A stretch of 7,454 bases of DNA, taken from contig PXDR01000296.1 in assembly GCA_003566335.1 (NCBI GenBank), positions 1 to 7,454 of the forward strand. The letters are read 5' to 3'. This document shows, piece after piece, positions 1-6,976 of the stretch. Below the pieces are notes generated by a model. It ran no database searches. It was not told where the DNA came from and saw only the letters and a list, made by a program, of their open reading frames with translations. The DNA is from Cyanobacteria bacterium T3Sed10_344R1. Lineage in GTDB: Bacteria > Cyanobacteriota > Cyanobacteriia > Phormidesmidales > Phormidesmidaceae. The position numbers and the translations under genes were made by a program. How positions within the stretch are numbered: position 1 is the first letter of the stretch; each line of letters opens with the position of its first letter.

Positions 1-10
1 GGGACTGACT

Positions 11-319
11 GTGGCAAATATTAAGTCTGCGATTAAGCGCGTTCAAACTTCAGAACGGAATCGGCTGCGCAACAAATCCTACCGTTCCGCTGTGAAAACC
101 CTCAGCAAGCGAGTCTTGGCGGCGGTTGATGAATACGGCGCTAGCCCAACTGACGAGACCAAGCAAGAAGCTGAAGCTCGGCTGTCGGCGGCTTACAGCA
201 AGATTGACAAGGCGGTGAAGCGGGGAGCCCTGCACCCGAATGCGGGCGCTCGTCGCAAGGCGGGTCTAGCGCGCACGTTCAAGCAAAAGGCGCTGGCTCA
301 ACAGTCTTCGGCCTCTTAA
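11..319 (+). CDS. rpsT: 30S ribosomal protein S20
   Basis: Encodes S20, a small basic protein that binds 16S rRNA in the body of the 30S subunit and helps its assembly in the cytoplasm. The 102-residue product is rich in Lys and Arg and opens with MANIKSAIKRVQTSERNRLR, the typical S20 N-terminus. The second family signature, SKIDKAVKRGALHPNAGARR, lies at about residues 63-82. It is somewhat longer than the 87-residue E. coli protein; the extra length is mainly a Gln/Ala/Ser-rich tail. The start is GTG at 11, chosen because the canonical MANIKSA N-terminus begins exactly there. Only ten bases upstream are visible, so its promoter and ribosome-binding site cannot be judged. E. coli rpsT also has a non-ATG start (UUG) and is autoregulated in translation; whether that applies here is unknown. 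tatD follows after 93 bases on the same strand, so co-transcription is possible. Confidence 0.97.
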   Translation: MANIKSAIKRVQTSERNRLRNKSYRSAVKTLSKRVLAAVDEYGASPTDETKQEAEARLSAAYSKIDKAVKRGALHPNAGARRKAGLARTFKQKALAQQSSAS

Positions 320-320
320 G

Positions 321-363
321 TGACTTGACTTGAACAGCGGTGACTTGACGGCGGCAGCTTGAC
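321..363 (+). repeat. Short direct repeats (CTTGAC family) in the rpsT-tatD spacer
   Basis: Immediately after the rpsT stop the spacer contains TGACTTGAC at 321-329 and again at 341-349. Shorter CTTGA(C/A) cores occur at 324, 329, 344 and 358, so two of the intervals are about 14-15 bases. Several cores contain TTGAC, which resembles a -35 element, but I see no matching -10 box at 16-18 bases. A tiny hairpin, CTGC-GAC-GCAG, follows at 366-376. The function is unknown; chance or replication slippage is quite possible. Confidence 0.4.
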
Positions 364-412
364 GACTGCGACGCAGCACCATAGCCCAACAAAGCAGCCT
401 GAAAGGGGGTAA

Positions 413-1198
413 ATGCAGCTAATTGACACCCACGTCCACATTAACTTTGCTGACTTCCAGTCAGATTTAGCAGAGGTGGCAGCAGCTTGGCGACAGGCTG
501 GGGTGGTGCAGTTGGTTCACTCCTGCGTCGAGCCTAGTGAGTTTGCCGGTATTCGTGCGATCGCAGATCAGTTTCCTGAATTGTCTTTCGCCGTTGGCTT
601 ACATCCCCTAGACGCCGATAAATGGACGCCCGAGCTTGGGGCCGAAATTCGGCAGCTGGCAACAGCCGATAGCCGAGTTGTGGCGATTGGGGAAACGGGC
701 TTGGACTTCTTTAAGGCTGACAACTGGGAGGTTCAGCGTCAGGCGCTATGGTCACAGCTTGAAATCGCTCACGCCTTAGATTTAGCCGTGATTATCCACT
801 GTCGCGATGCTGCAGTGGAGCTGAAGTCTATCCTTGCCGAGTTTTGGTCGGCAGTCGGGGCAGTCCGGGGCGTGATGCACTGTTGGGCAGGCACTCCAGA
901 AGAAACGGAATGGTTTCTCGATCTGGGGTTTTATGTCAGCTTTAGCGGCATCGTCACCTTCAAAAATGCCCATACCGTCAAAGCGTCTGCCCAGATAGTC
1001 CCCGCCGATCGGCTGCTGGTGGAAACAGACTGCCCGTTTCTGTCCCCCGTGCCCATGCGCAAACAGCGGCGCAACCAGCCTGCTTATGTTCAGCACGTTG
1101 CGGCAGCCCTGGCAGATCTCCGGGATGAACCGCTCACCACCCTAGCGGCTCAAACCACCGCCAATGCTCGCAGGCTCTTTCGTCTGGCCGAGCCTTGA
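413..1198 (+). CDS. tatD: TatD-family metal-dependent hydrolase (putative deoxyribonuclease)
   Basis: A 261-residue TatD/YcfH-type protein of the amidohydrolase superfamily with a TIM-barrel fold, probably a cytoplasmic metal-dependent nuclease; E. coli TatD has 3'-5' exonuclease activity. The expected metal ligands are all present: DTHVH (H7 and H9), AIGETGLDF (E94), VIIHCRD (H129), VMHCWAG (H156) and LLVETDCPF (D206). GLHP, another family motif, lies at 62-65. Length is normal for the family. The ATG at 413 is supported by AAAGGGGG just upstream (402-409) and by the family N-terminus beginning at residue 1. The C-terminal loop after PVP is unusual: MRKQRRNQP (215-223), where relatives usually have xRGxRNEP, so it appears to hold one extra residue and a Gln in place of the conserved Glu. 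A tatD gene between rpsT and rpoB is, as I recall, a common cyanobacterial arrangement. The exact substrate cannot be told from sequence. Confidence 0.95.
   Translation: MQLIDTHVHINFADFQSDLAEVAAAWRQAGVVQLVHSCVEPSEFAGIRAIADQFPELSFAVGLHPLDADKWTPELGAEIRQLATADSRVVAIGETGLDFFKADNWEVQRQALWSQLEIAHALDLAVIIHCRDAAVELKSILAEFWSAVGAVRGVMHCWAGTPEETEWFLDLGFYVSFSGIVTFKNAHTVKASAQIVPADRLLVETDCPFLSPVPMRKQRRNQPAYVQHVAAALADLRDEPLTTLAAQTTANARRLFRLAEP
556..565. repeat. HIP1 site (TGCGATCGCA) inside tatD
   Basis: The HIP1 octamer GCGATCGC (557-564) is an abundant palindrome in many cyanobacterial genomes. Here it carries flanking T and A, giving a 10-base palindrome within the tatD coding sequence, at codons around residues 48-51. 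Confidence 0.9.
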
Positions 1199-1208
1199 CC
1201 TGCCGCCC

Positions 1209-1244
1209 CTGGAGGTACGGACAAGGTTCGTTGACTGCCTCCAG
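1209..1244 (+). terminator. Weak hairpin after tatD, possible terminator
   Basis: CTGGAGG (1209-1215) pairs with CCTCCAG (1238-1244). With one G-U and one A-U pair continuing inward, the stem reaches 9 bp around an 18-base loop. It begins ten bases after the tatD stop codon, the right place for a terminator. However, the loop is large and no T run follows directly, so it does not fit the classical intrinsic type. It may instead be an RNA-processing or stabilising structure, or chance. Confidence 0.25.
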
Positions 1245-1248
1245 TCAG

Positions 1249-1278
1249 TTGGGCTGCTTTCTAAAGAAAGTCTAAAAT
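1249..1278 (+). promoter_or_regulatory. Candidate sigma-70-type promoter for the rpo operon
   Basis: TAAAAT (1273-1278) matches the -10 consensus TATAAT at five of six positions. TTGGGC (1249-1254) lies 18 bases upstream and keeps the TTG of the -35 consensus. If used, it would give an rpoB leader of roughly 380 bases. The -35 is weak and the call rests on sequence resemblance and position alone. Confidence 0.3.
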
Positions 1279-1380
1279 CCCTCGGGATGCTTTCATTCAC
1301 GGCAAACGCCGGGATCTGCTGATTTTCACCGTCTTATCAGCCCCTTGTTGTCCAGCAGAGTCGTGATTTGGGCAACTGGC

Positions 1381-1410
1381 TTGACGTTAGGTTGTTTTAT
1401 AGGCTATGCC
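1381..1410 (+). promoter_or_regulatory. Alternative promoter candidate upstream of rpoB
   Basis: TTGACG (1381-1386) matches the -35 consensus at five of six positions. TATGCC (1405-1410) lies 18 bases downstream but matches only the TAT of the -10 consensus; TATGCT at 1413-1418 is closer to consensus but too far away. It would produce a leader of about 250 bases. This is weaker on the -10 side than the candidate near 1273. Confidence 0.2.
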
Positions 1411-1556
1411 GCTATGCTAAAGGGTACGCCGACCTTGACTGTTGTTCTGGCTCAAATCTTGCCCGATCTTTTCCACCCCGATTTTTTCAAGCAAGCTATT
1501 CCCCATCCTTCTATTTTTTCCTTGAACCCAATCCCATAAACATGTTTGGCGCTGCG

Positions 1557-1583
1557 CTTGCTCTAGATAATTGCTAGAGCAGG
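1557..1583 (+). promoter_or_regulatory. Hairpin in the rpoB leader
   Basis: GCTCTAG (1560-1566) and CTAGAGC (1574-1580) form a perfect 7-bp inverted repeat around ATAATTG. Outward T-A, T-G and C-G pairs extend the RNA stem to 10 bp with a 7-base loop. It lies about 84 bases before the rpoB start. There is no T run after it, so it is not a normal intrinsic terminator. GATAAT inside it (1566-1571) resembles a -10 box but has no acceptable -35. A role in RNA stability, attenuation or protein binding is only inference. Confidence 0.45.
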
Positions 1584-1657
1584 GGCAACGCTTTATTGAC
1601 TTGAGCTGTCCCCTGACGGCAGTCCCCTTGACCCCAGCCCACGGCCCGACCCACCAG

Positions 1658-1662
1658 AGGAG
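1658..1662 (+). promoter_or_regulatory. Ribosome-binding site deciding the rpoB start
   Basis: AGGAG, within AGAGGAG, lies four bases before the ATG at 1667. It decides the start against a TTG at 1571 that would add 32 residues; that TTG sits inside the leader hairpin and the added residues do not resemble RpoB. Confidence 0.85.
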
Positions 1663-1666
1663 ACGC

Positions 1667-4600
1667 ATGACTGAACTCACTCGTAACACCCCCGCCTTCA
1701 TTTTGCCCGACCTGGTTGAAATTCAGCGGGCGAGTTTCCGCTGGTTTCTAGAAGAAGGTTTGATTGAAGAGCTAGAAGGCTTTTCTCCTATTACCGACTA
1801 TACGGGCAAGCTAGAGCTGCACTTCCTCGGGCAACAATATCGCCTCAAGAGCCCGAAGTATGACGTGGATGAGGCCAAGCGGCGGGACAGCACCTACGCG
1901 GTGCAAATGTATGTGCCCACCCGGCTAATCAACCGGGAAACCGGGGAAATCAAAGAGCAGGAAGTCTTCATCGGCGACCTGCCCTTGATGACCGACCGGG
2001 GCACCTTTGTGATCAACGGGGCTGAGCGGGTGATCGTCAACCAGATCGTTCGCAGCCCAGGGGTCTATTACAAGTCCGAAACCGACAAAAACGGTCGCCG
2101 GACTTACAACGCCAGCCTGATTCCTAACCGGGGGGCTTGGCTCAAGTTCGAGACCGACAAAAATGGTCTGGTTTGGGTGCGGATCGACAAAACCCGCAAA
2201 CTGTCGGCCCAGGTGCTGCTGAAGGCCATTGGTCTGAGCGACAGCGAAATCTTTGACGCCCTGCGTCACCCCGAGTACTTCCAAAAGACCATCGAAAAAG
2301 AAGGTCAGTTCAGCGAAGACGAAGCCCTGCTAGAGCTGTATCGCAAACTGCGTCCGGGTGAGCCCCCCACGGTCAGCGGCGGACAGCAGTTGCTAGAGTC
2401 CCGCTTTTTTGAGGCCAAGCGCTACGACTTGGGCCGGGTCGGTCGCTACAAGCTGAATAAAAAGCTGCGGCTCAACGTGCCCGACACCGTGCGGGTGCTG
2501 ACGGCTCAAGACATCTTGACCGCGATTGACTACCTGATCAATCTGGAATTTGACATCGGCAGCATTGACGACATTGACCACCTGGGCAATCGCCGGGTGC
2601 GGTCTGTGGGTGAGCTGCTGCAAAACCAGGTGCGGGTTGGCCTTAACCGCTTAGAGCGGATCATCCGAGAGCGGATGACGGTGTCCGATTCTGACACCCT
2701 GACCCCAGCGTCTCTGGTCAACCCCAAGCCCTTGGTGGCGGCGATCAAGGAGTTCTTTGGCTCCAGCCAGCTCTCCCAGTTCATGGATCAAACCAATCCC
2801 CTGGCGGAGCTGACCCACAAGCGCCGGATTAGTGCCCTTGGCCCTGGCGGTCTGACCCGGGAGCGGGCAGGCTTTGCGGTGCGAGATATTCACCCCTCCC
2901 ACCACGGTCGGATTTGCCCGATTGAGACCCCAGAAGGCCCGAACGCCGGTCTGATTGGTTCTCTGGCAACCCACGCCCGAGTCAATGCCTACGGCTTTAT
3001 TGAAACGCCGTTCTTCCGGGTTCAGGCTGGACAGGTGATGCGAGAAGAGGCTCCGGTCTATCTGACTGCGGATGAAGAGGACGATCTGCGGGTTGCGCCA
3101 GGAGACTTGCCCACCGATGAGGACGGCTTCATCCTGGGTGACAGCATTTCGGTGCGCTACCGCCAGGACTTCGACCGGGTGATCCCGGAAGAGGTGGACT
3201 ATGTGGCCATGTCCCCGGTGCAAATCATCTCGGGGGCGACGTCCCTGATTCCCTTCCTGGAGCACGACGACGCTAACCGGGCTCTGATGGGGTCTAACAT
3301 GCAGCGTCAGGCGGTGCCCCTGCTGCGGCCCGAGCGTCCCTTGGTGGGCACGGGCCTAGAAGCTCAGGCTGCTCGGGACTCCGGCATGGTGATTGTCAGC
3401 CGCCACGATGGTGAGGTGACCTATGTGGATGCTGAGCGGATTACGGTGCGATCGCACGAAGGCGAAGACGTCATCTACGACCTGCAAAAGTATCAGCGCT
3501 CTAACCAAGACACCTGCCTAAACCAGCGCCCCATCGTCTTTGAAGGGGATCAAGTGCTGGCGGGCCAAGTGCTGGCCGACGGCTCTGCCACTGAAGGGGG
3601 CGAACTGGCCCTGGGTCAAAACGTCCTGGTCGCCTACATGCCCTGGGAAGGCTACAACTACGAGGACGCCATCCTGATCAGCGAGCGCTTCGTCTCGGAC
3701 GACGTGTACACCTCAATCCACATTGAGAAGCACGAAATTGAGGCTCGTCAAACCAAGCTAGGCCCAGAAGAAGTCACCCGAGAAATTCCCAACGTCGGTG
3801 AAGACTCCCTGCGTCAGCTCGACGAGCAAGGGATTATCCGCATCGGAGCCTGGGTTGAATCCGGCGACATCCTGGTGGGTAAAGTCACCCCCAAAGGTGA
3901 ATCCGACCAGCCTCCCGAAGAAAAGCTGCTGCGGGCCATCTTTGGTGAAAAAGCGCGGGATGTGCGGGACAACTCCCTGCGGGTTCCCAACGGTGAGCGA
4001 GGCCGAGTGGTTGATGTGCGTGTCTTTACTCGGGAACAAGGGGACGAACTTCCCCCCGGTGCCAATATTGTGGTGCGGGTCTATGTGGCCCTGAAGCGCA
4101 AAATTCAGGTGGGCGACAAAATGGCCGGTCGCCACGGCAACAAGGGGATTATCTCCCGGATTCTGCCGGTGGAAGATATGCCCTTCCTGCCAGACGGCAC
4201 CCCCATCGACATTGCCCTCAATCCGCTAGGGGTGCCCTCCCGGATGAACGTGGGCCAAGTGTTTGAGTGCATGTTGGGCTGGGCTGCCGAAAACCTCGAC
4301 GCCCGCTTCAAGATCACGCCCTTTGACGAAATGTACGGGGAAGAAGCCTCCCGCAAGACCACCCACGGCAAGCTGGAAGAAGCGAAAGAACAGCCCGGAA
4401 AAGACTGGGTCTATGACCCAGAAAACCCCGGCAAGATTCAGCTGCGGGACGGTCGGACGGGAGAACCCTTTGACCAGCCAATCACGGTGGGTAAAGCCTA
4501 CATGCTGAAGCTGGTTCACCTGGTTGACGACAAGATTCACGCCCGTTCTACCGGCCCTTACTCCTTGGTGACCCAACAGCCCCTGGGTGGTAAGGCTCAG

Positions 4601-4966
4601 CAGGGCGGTCAGCGCTTCGGGGAAATGGAAGTGTGGGCGCTAGAAGCCTTTGGCGCGGCCTACACCCTGCAAGAACTGCTGACGGTGAAGTCCGACGATA
4701 TGCAGGGCCGGAATGAAGCCCTGAATGCGATCGTCAAGGGCAAGCAGATTCCTCGCCCCGGTACCCCTGAGTCCTTCAAGGTATTGATGCGCGAGCTGCA
4801 ATCCCTGGGCCTCGACATTGCGGTGCATAAGCTCGACACCCGAGAAGACGGCACCAGCCGCGACACTGAGGTTGACCTGATGGCCGATGTCAGCAACCGC
4901 CGCGCCCCGTCTCGACCCACCTATGAATCGATCAATCGGGAAGAGTTTGAGGAAGTTGAAGAATAG
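1667..4966 (+). CDS. rpoB: DNA-directed RNA polymerase subunit beta
   Basis: Encodes beta, which with RpoC1 and RpoC2 forms the active-site cleft of RNA polymerase. The 1,099-residue product fits cyanobacterial RpoB; it is shorter than E. coli beta (1,342), which has lineage-specific insertions. From this ATG it reads MTELTRNTPA and then LPDLVEIQRASFRWFLEEG, a typical N-terminus. The rifampicin-pocket segment lies at about 365-401, with Q371, D374, H384, R387, S389 and L391 as in susceptible enzymes (E. coli Q513, D516, H526, R529, S531, L533). NYEDAIL (664-670) and GDKMAGRHGNKG (816-827) carry the acidic pair E666/D667 and the lysines K818 and K826 that line the active centre. The C-terminal GGKAQQGGQRFGEMEVWALE (974-993) and LLTVKSDD (1004-1011) are intact. 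rpoC1 follows after 114 bases, so co-transcription is likely. No frameshift or unusual insertion is seen. Confidence 0.99.
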   Translation: MTELTRNTPAFILPDLVEIQRASFRWFLEEGLIEELEGFSPITDYTGKLELHFLGQQYRLKSPKYDVDEAKRRDSTYAVQMYVPTRLINRETGEIKEQEVFIGDLPLMTDRGTFVINGAERVIVNQIVRSPGVYYKSETDKNGRRTYNASLIPNRGAWLKFETDKNGLVWVRIDKTRKLSAQVLLKAIGLSDSEIFDALRHPEYFQKTIEKEGQFSEDEALLELYRKLRPGEPPTVSGGQQLLESRFFEAKRYDLGRVGRYKLNKKLRLNVPDTVRVLTAQDILTAIDYLINLEFDIGSIDDIDHLGNRRVRSVGELLQNQVRVGLNRLERIIRERMTVSDSDTLTPASLVNPKPLVAAIKEFFGSSQLSQFMDQTNPLAELTHKRRISALGPGGLTRERAGFAVRDIHPSHHGRICPIETPEGPNAGLIGSLATHARVNAYGFIETPFFRVQAGQVMREEAPVYLTADEEDDLRVAPGDLPTDEDGFILGDSISVRYRQDFDRVIPEEVDYVAMSPVQIISGATSLIPFLEHDDANRALMGSNMQRQAVPLLRPERPLVGTGLEAQAARDSGMVIVSRHDGEVTYVDAERITVRSHEGEDVIYDLQKYQRSNQDTCLNQRPIVFEGDQVLAGQVLADGSATEGGELALGQNVLVAYMPWEGYNYEDAILISERFVSDDVYTSIHIEKHEIEARQTKLGPEEVTREIPNVGEDSLRQLDEQGIIRIGAWVESGDILVGKVTPKGESDQPPEEKLLRAIFGEKARDVRDNSLRVPNGERGRVVDVRVFTREQGDELPPGANIVVRVYVALKRKIQVGDKMAGRHGNKGIISRILPVEDMPFLPDGTPIDIALNPLGVPSRMNVGQVFECMLGWAAENLDARFKITPFDEMYGEEASRKTTHGKLEEAKEQPGKDWVYDPENPGKIQLRDGRTGEPFDQPITVGKAYMLKLVHLVDDKIHARSTGPYSLVTQQPLGGKAQQGGQRFGEMEVWALEAFGAAYTLQELLTVKSDDMQGRNEALNAIVKGKQIPRPGTPESFKVLMRELQSLGLDIAVHKLDTREDGTSRDTEVDLMADVSNRRAPSRPTYESINREEFEEVEE
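3447..3456. repeat. HIP1 site (TGCGATCGCA) inside rpoB
   Basis: GCGATCGC at 3448-3455 with the same T and A flanks; adding G and C outside makes a 12-base palindrome (3446-3457). It lies in frame across Arg-Ser-His codons at about residues 595-597 of RpoB and does not disturb the protein. Confidence 0.9.
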
Positions 4967-4983
4967 GGTGATCTAAACCCAGC

Positions 4984-5030
4984 GCCCTAGAGAGCTGCGC
5001 CAAAGAGATTGCGCCAAAGATATCTAGGGT
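4984..5030 (+). promoter_or_regulatory. Inverted repeat in the rpoB-rpoC1 spacer
   Basis: CCCTAGA (4985-4991) is perfectly complementary to TCTAGGG (5023-5029), and an outer G-U pair makes 8 bp. The 31-base loop is almost filled by two tandem 14-base repeats. It starts 18 bases after the rpoB stop and ends before the rpoC1 ribosome-binding site. No T run follows, so a complete terminator is unlikely. It could be an RNA-processing or stability element between the two cistrons, or chance. Confidence 0.4.
4996..5023 (+). repeat. Two tandem 14-base repeats
   Basis: TGCGCCAAAGAGAT (4996-5009) is followed directly by TGCGCCAAAGATAT (5010-5023), with one mismatch. The pair lies in the loop of the inverted repeat in the rpoB-rpoC1 spacer. 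Recent duplication by slippage would explain it. Confidence 0.85.
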
Positions 5031-5040
5031 TGCGATCGCA
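5031..5040. repeat. HIP1 site (TGCGATCGCA) in the rpoB-rpoC1 spacer
   Basis: GCGATCGC at 5032-5039 with T and A flanks, located between the spacer inverted repeat and the rpoC1 ribosome-binding site. The palindrome does not extend beyond ten bases. Confidence 0.9.
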
Positions 5041-5064
5041 CTGTGACCCGTACCCAGTAAGCCC

Positions 5065-5071
5065 AAGGAAG
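5065..5071 (+). promoter_or_regulatory. Ribosome-binding site deciding the rpoC1 start
   Basis: AAGGAAG lies nine bases before the ATG at 5081, an acceptable distance. It argues against an upstream TTG at 5009, which would add 24 residues unlike RpoC1 and sits within the spacer's tandem repeats. Confidence 0.75.
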
Positions 5072-5080
5072 TTGTCGAGA

Positions 5081-6955
5081 ATGCCAAAAGTAGAACAGCG
5101 GTTTGACTACGTCAAAATCGGGATAGCCTCCCCGGAGCGGATTCGTCAATGGGGAGAGCGCACCCTACCCAACGGTCAGGTCGTCGGGGAAGTCACCAAA
5201 CCCGAAACCATTAACTACCGCACCCTCAAGCCTGAAATGGACGGGCTGTTTTGCGAGCGGATCTTTGGCCCCGCCAAAGACTGGGAATGCCACTGCGGCA
5301 AGTACAAACGGGTGCGTCACCGGGGCATTGTCTGCGAGCGCTGCGGCGTCGAGGTGACCGAGTCTCGGGTGCGCCGTCACCGCATGGGCTACATCAAGCT
5401 CGCGGCCCCCGTCACCCACGTGTGGTACCTCAAGGGCATCCCCAGCTACATGGCCATTCTGCTGGACATGCCCCTGCGGGATGTGGAGCAGATTGTCTAC
5501 TTCAACGCCTACGTCGTGTTGGATCCAGGCAACGCCGACAACCTGTCTTACAAGCAGCTCCTCACCGAAGATCAGTGGATCGAAATTGAGGATCAGCTGT
5601 ACGACGAAGAGTCCCAGCTTGAAGGCATTGAGGTCGGCATTGGCGCAGAAGCGCTGCAGCAACTGCTTCAGGATTTAGACCTAGAAGCTGACGCTGAGTC
5701 CCTGCGGGAAGAAATCGCCAACTCAAAGGGCCAAAAGCGGGCCAAGCTGATCAAGCGGCTGCGGGTGGTTGATAACTTCGTCGCCACGGGCTCCAAGCCC
5801 GACTGGATGGTGCTGAACGTGATTCCGGTGATTCCGCCGGATCTACGGCCCATGGTGCAGCTAGACGGGGGCCGCTTTGCCACCTCCGACCTAAACGACC
5901 TGTACCGCCGGGTGATCAACCGCAACAACCGCTTAGCCCGACTCCAGGAAATCCTGGCCCCCGAAATCATCGTCCGCAACGAGAAGCGGATGCTGCAAGA
6001 AGCGGTAGACGCCCTAATCGACAACGGTCGGCGCGGTCGCACCGTGGTTGGCGCGAACAACCGCCCGCTCAAATCTCTCTCCGACATCATTGAGGGTAAA
6101 CAGGGCCGCTTCCGCCAGAACCTGCTGGGTAAGCGGGTGGACTACTCCGGTCGTTCCGTGATCGTGGTTGGCCCCAAGCTGAAGATTCACCAGTGCGGTC
6201 TGCCTCGGGAAATGGCGATTGAGCTGTTCCAGCCCTTTGTGATTCACCGCCTGATTCGTCAGGGATTGGTGAACAACATCAAAGCGGCCAAGAAGCTGAT
6301 TCAACGGGGCGATCCCAGCGTTTGGGATGTGCTCGAAGAGGTGATTGAAGGCCACCCGGTGATGCTCAACCGGGCACCGACCCTGCACCGGTTAGGGATT
6401 CAAGCATTTGAACCCACCTTGGTGGAAGGCCGAGCGATTCAGCTACACCCCCTAGTCTGCCCTGCCTTCAACGCCGACTTTGACGGTGACCAGATGGCGG
6501 TTCACGTGCCTCTGTCCCTAGAGGCCCAGTCCGAGGCCCGACTGCTGATGTTGGCCTCGAACAACGTCCTGTCTCCGGCTACCGGACAGCCGATTATCAC
6601 CCCGAGCCAAGACATGGTGCTGGGCTGCTACTACCTCACCGCCAACAATCCCAACGCCACCCTGGGCGAGGGGCGTTACTTTGCCAACTTGGACGATGCC
6701 ATCATGGCCTACGACCAAGGGCAAGTGGCCCTTCACGCCAAGGTTTGGCTCCGCTATGACGGCCCTGTAGACAACGACCCAGCCGATGAAGTGCTGGTTG
6801 AAGAAATCCAGGGGGAAGATGGCACGACCACCCAGGTCTACAGCGGTCGCCGGGCACGATTCGACACTGAAGGAAGCCTGATTTCCCAGTATGTCAAAAC
6901 CACCCCAGGCCGCATTCTCTACAACCGAACCGTACATGAGGCGCTGTTGACCTAG
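5081..6955 (+). CDS. rpoC1: DNA-directed RNA polymerase subunit gamma (RpoC1, N-terminal part of beta')
   Basis: Encodes the N-terminal portion of beta', a separate subunit in cyanobacteria. It supplies the catalytic metal site and part of the clamp. The 624-residue length is normal for cyanobacterial RpoC1. The product starts MPKVEQRFDYVKIGIASPE. A zinc site is formed by C70, C72, C85 and C88 (CxC-x12-CxxC). GGRFATSDLNDLYRRVINRN (263-282) enters the clamp helices that bind sigma in the family. GRFRQNLLGKRVDYSGRSV (342-360) is the switch-2 region. HPVMLNRAPTLHRLG (425-439) leads to NADFDGD (464-470), where D466, D468 and D470 hold the catalytic magnesium. The protein ends at TTPGRILYNRTVHEALLT (607-624), the usual split point. 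A stem of 96 noncoding bases separates it from rpoC2, so the split is a true gene boundary and not a frameshift. Confidence 0.99.
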   Translation: MPKVEQRFDYVKIGIASPERIRQWGERTLPNGQVVGEVTKPETINYRTLKPEMDGLFCERIFGPAKDWECHCGKYKRVRHRGIVCERCGVEVTESRVRRHRMGYIKLAAPVTHVWYLKGIPSYMAILLDMPLRDVEQIVYFNAYVVLDPGNADNLSYKQLLTEDQWIEIEDQLYDEESQLEGIEVGIGAEALQQLLQDLDLEADAESLREEIANSKGQKRAKLIKRLRVVDNFVATGSKPDWMVLNVIPVIPPDLRPMVQLDGGRFATSDLNDLYRRVINRNNRLARLQEILAPEIIVRNEKRMLQEAVDALIDNGRRGRTVVGANNRPLKSLSDIIEGKQGRFRQNLLGKRVDYSGRSVIVVGPKLKIHQCGLPREMAIELFQPFVIHRLIRQGLVNNIKAAKKLIQRGDPSVWDVLEEVIEGHPVMLNRAPTLHRLGIQAFEPTLVEGRAIQLHPLVCPAFNADFDGDQMAVHVPLSLEAQSEARLLMLASNNVLSPATGQPIITPSQDMVLGCYYLTANNPNATLGEGRYFANLDDAIMAYDQGQVALHAKVWLRYDGPVDNDPADEVLVEEIQGEDGTTTQVYSGRRARFDTEGSLISQYVKTTPGRILYNRTVHEALLT

Positions 6956-6976
6956 CGCACTTTTGTAATCACAGCC

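Larger units (their letters stand above)
1199..1666 (+). other. 468-base tatD-rpoB intergenic region, probable rpoB control region and leader
   Basis: This is the only long stretch without a convincing gene. It lies directly before the RNA polymerase operon and is therefore the likeliest place for its promoter and a long 5' leader. From left to right I see a 9-bp hairpin just after tatD, a TTGGGC/TAAAAT promoter candidate near 1249-1278, a small imperfect palindrome (CTTTCTAAAGAAAG, 1257-1270), a TTGACG/TATGCC candidate near 1381-1410, T-rich runs at about 1480-1520, a 10-bp hairpin at 1557-1583, and the rpoB ribosome-binding site. A hydrophobic reading frame with only TTG or GTG starts (1345-1539) crosses it. 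Its codon endings are more AT-rich than in the neighbouring genes and it has no clear ribosome-binding site, so I do not call it a gene. Confidence 0.6.

Noticed and set aside
1596..1601. TTGACT as a -35 close to rpoB
   Set aside because: The sequence 16-18 bases downstream is GC-rich with no -10 resemblance.
1571..1666. N-terminal extension of RpoB from a TTG at 1571
   Set aside because: The 32 added residues do not resemble RpoB, the TTG lies inside a hairpin, and the ATG at 1667 has a strong AGGAG.
2759..2868. Rifampicin-resistance substitutions in RpoB
   Set aside because: The main resistance positions carry the residues of susceptible enzymes (D374, H384, S389).
2651..3265. Long antisense reading frame inside rpoB (204 codons), with similar ones elsewhere on the minus strand
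   Set aside because: These mirror the codon bias of the strongly conserved genes on the + strand and show no recognisable protein features.
5009..5080. N-terminal extension of RpoC1 from a TTG at 5009
   Set aside because: It would translate the tandem repeats and the ribosome-binding site; MPKVEQRFDY at 5081 is the family N-terminus.
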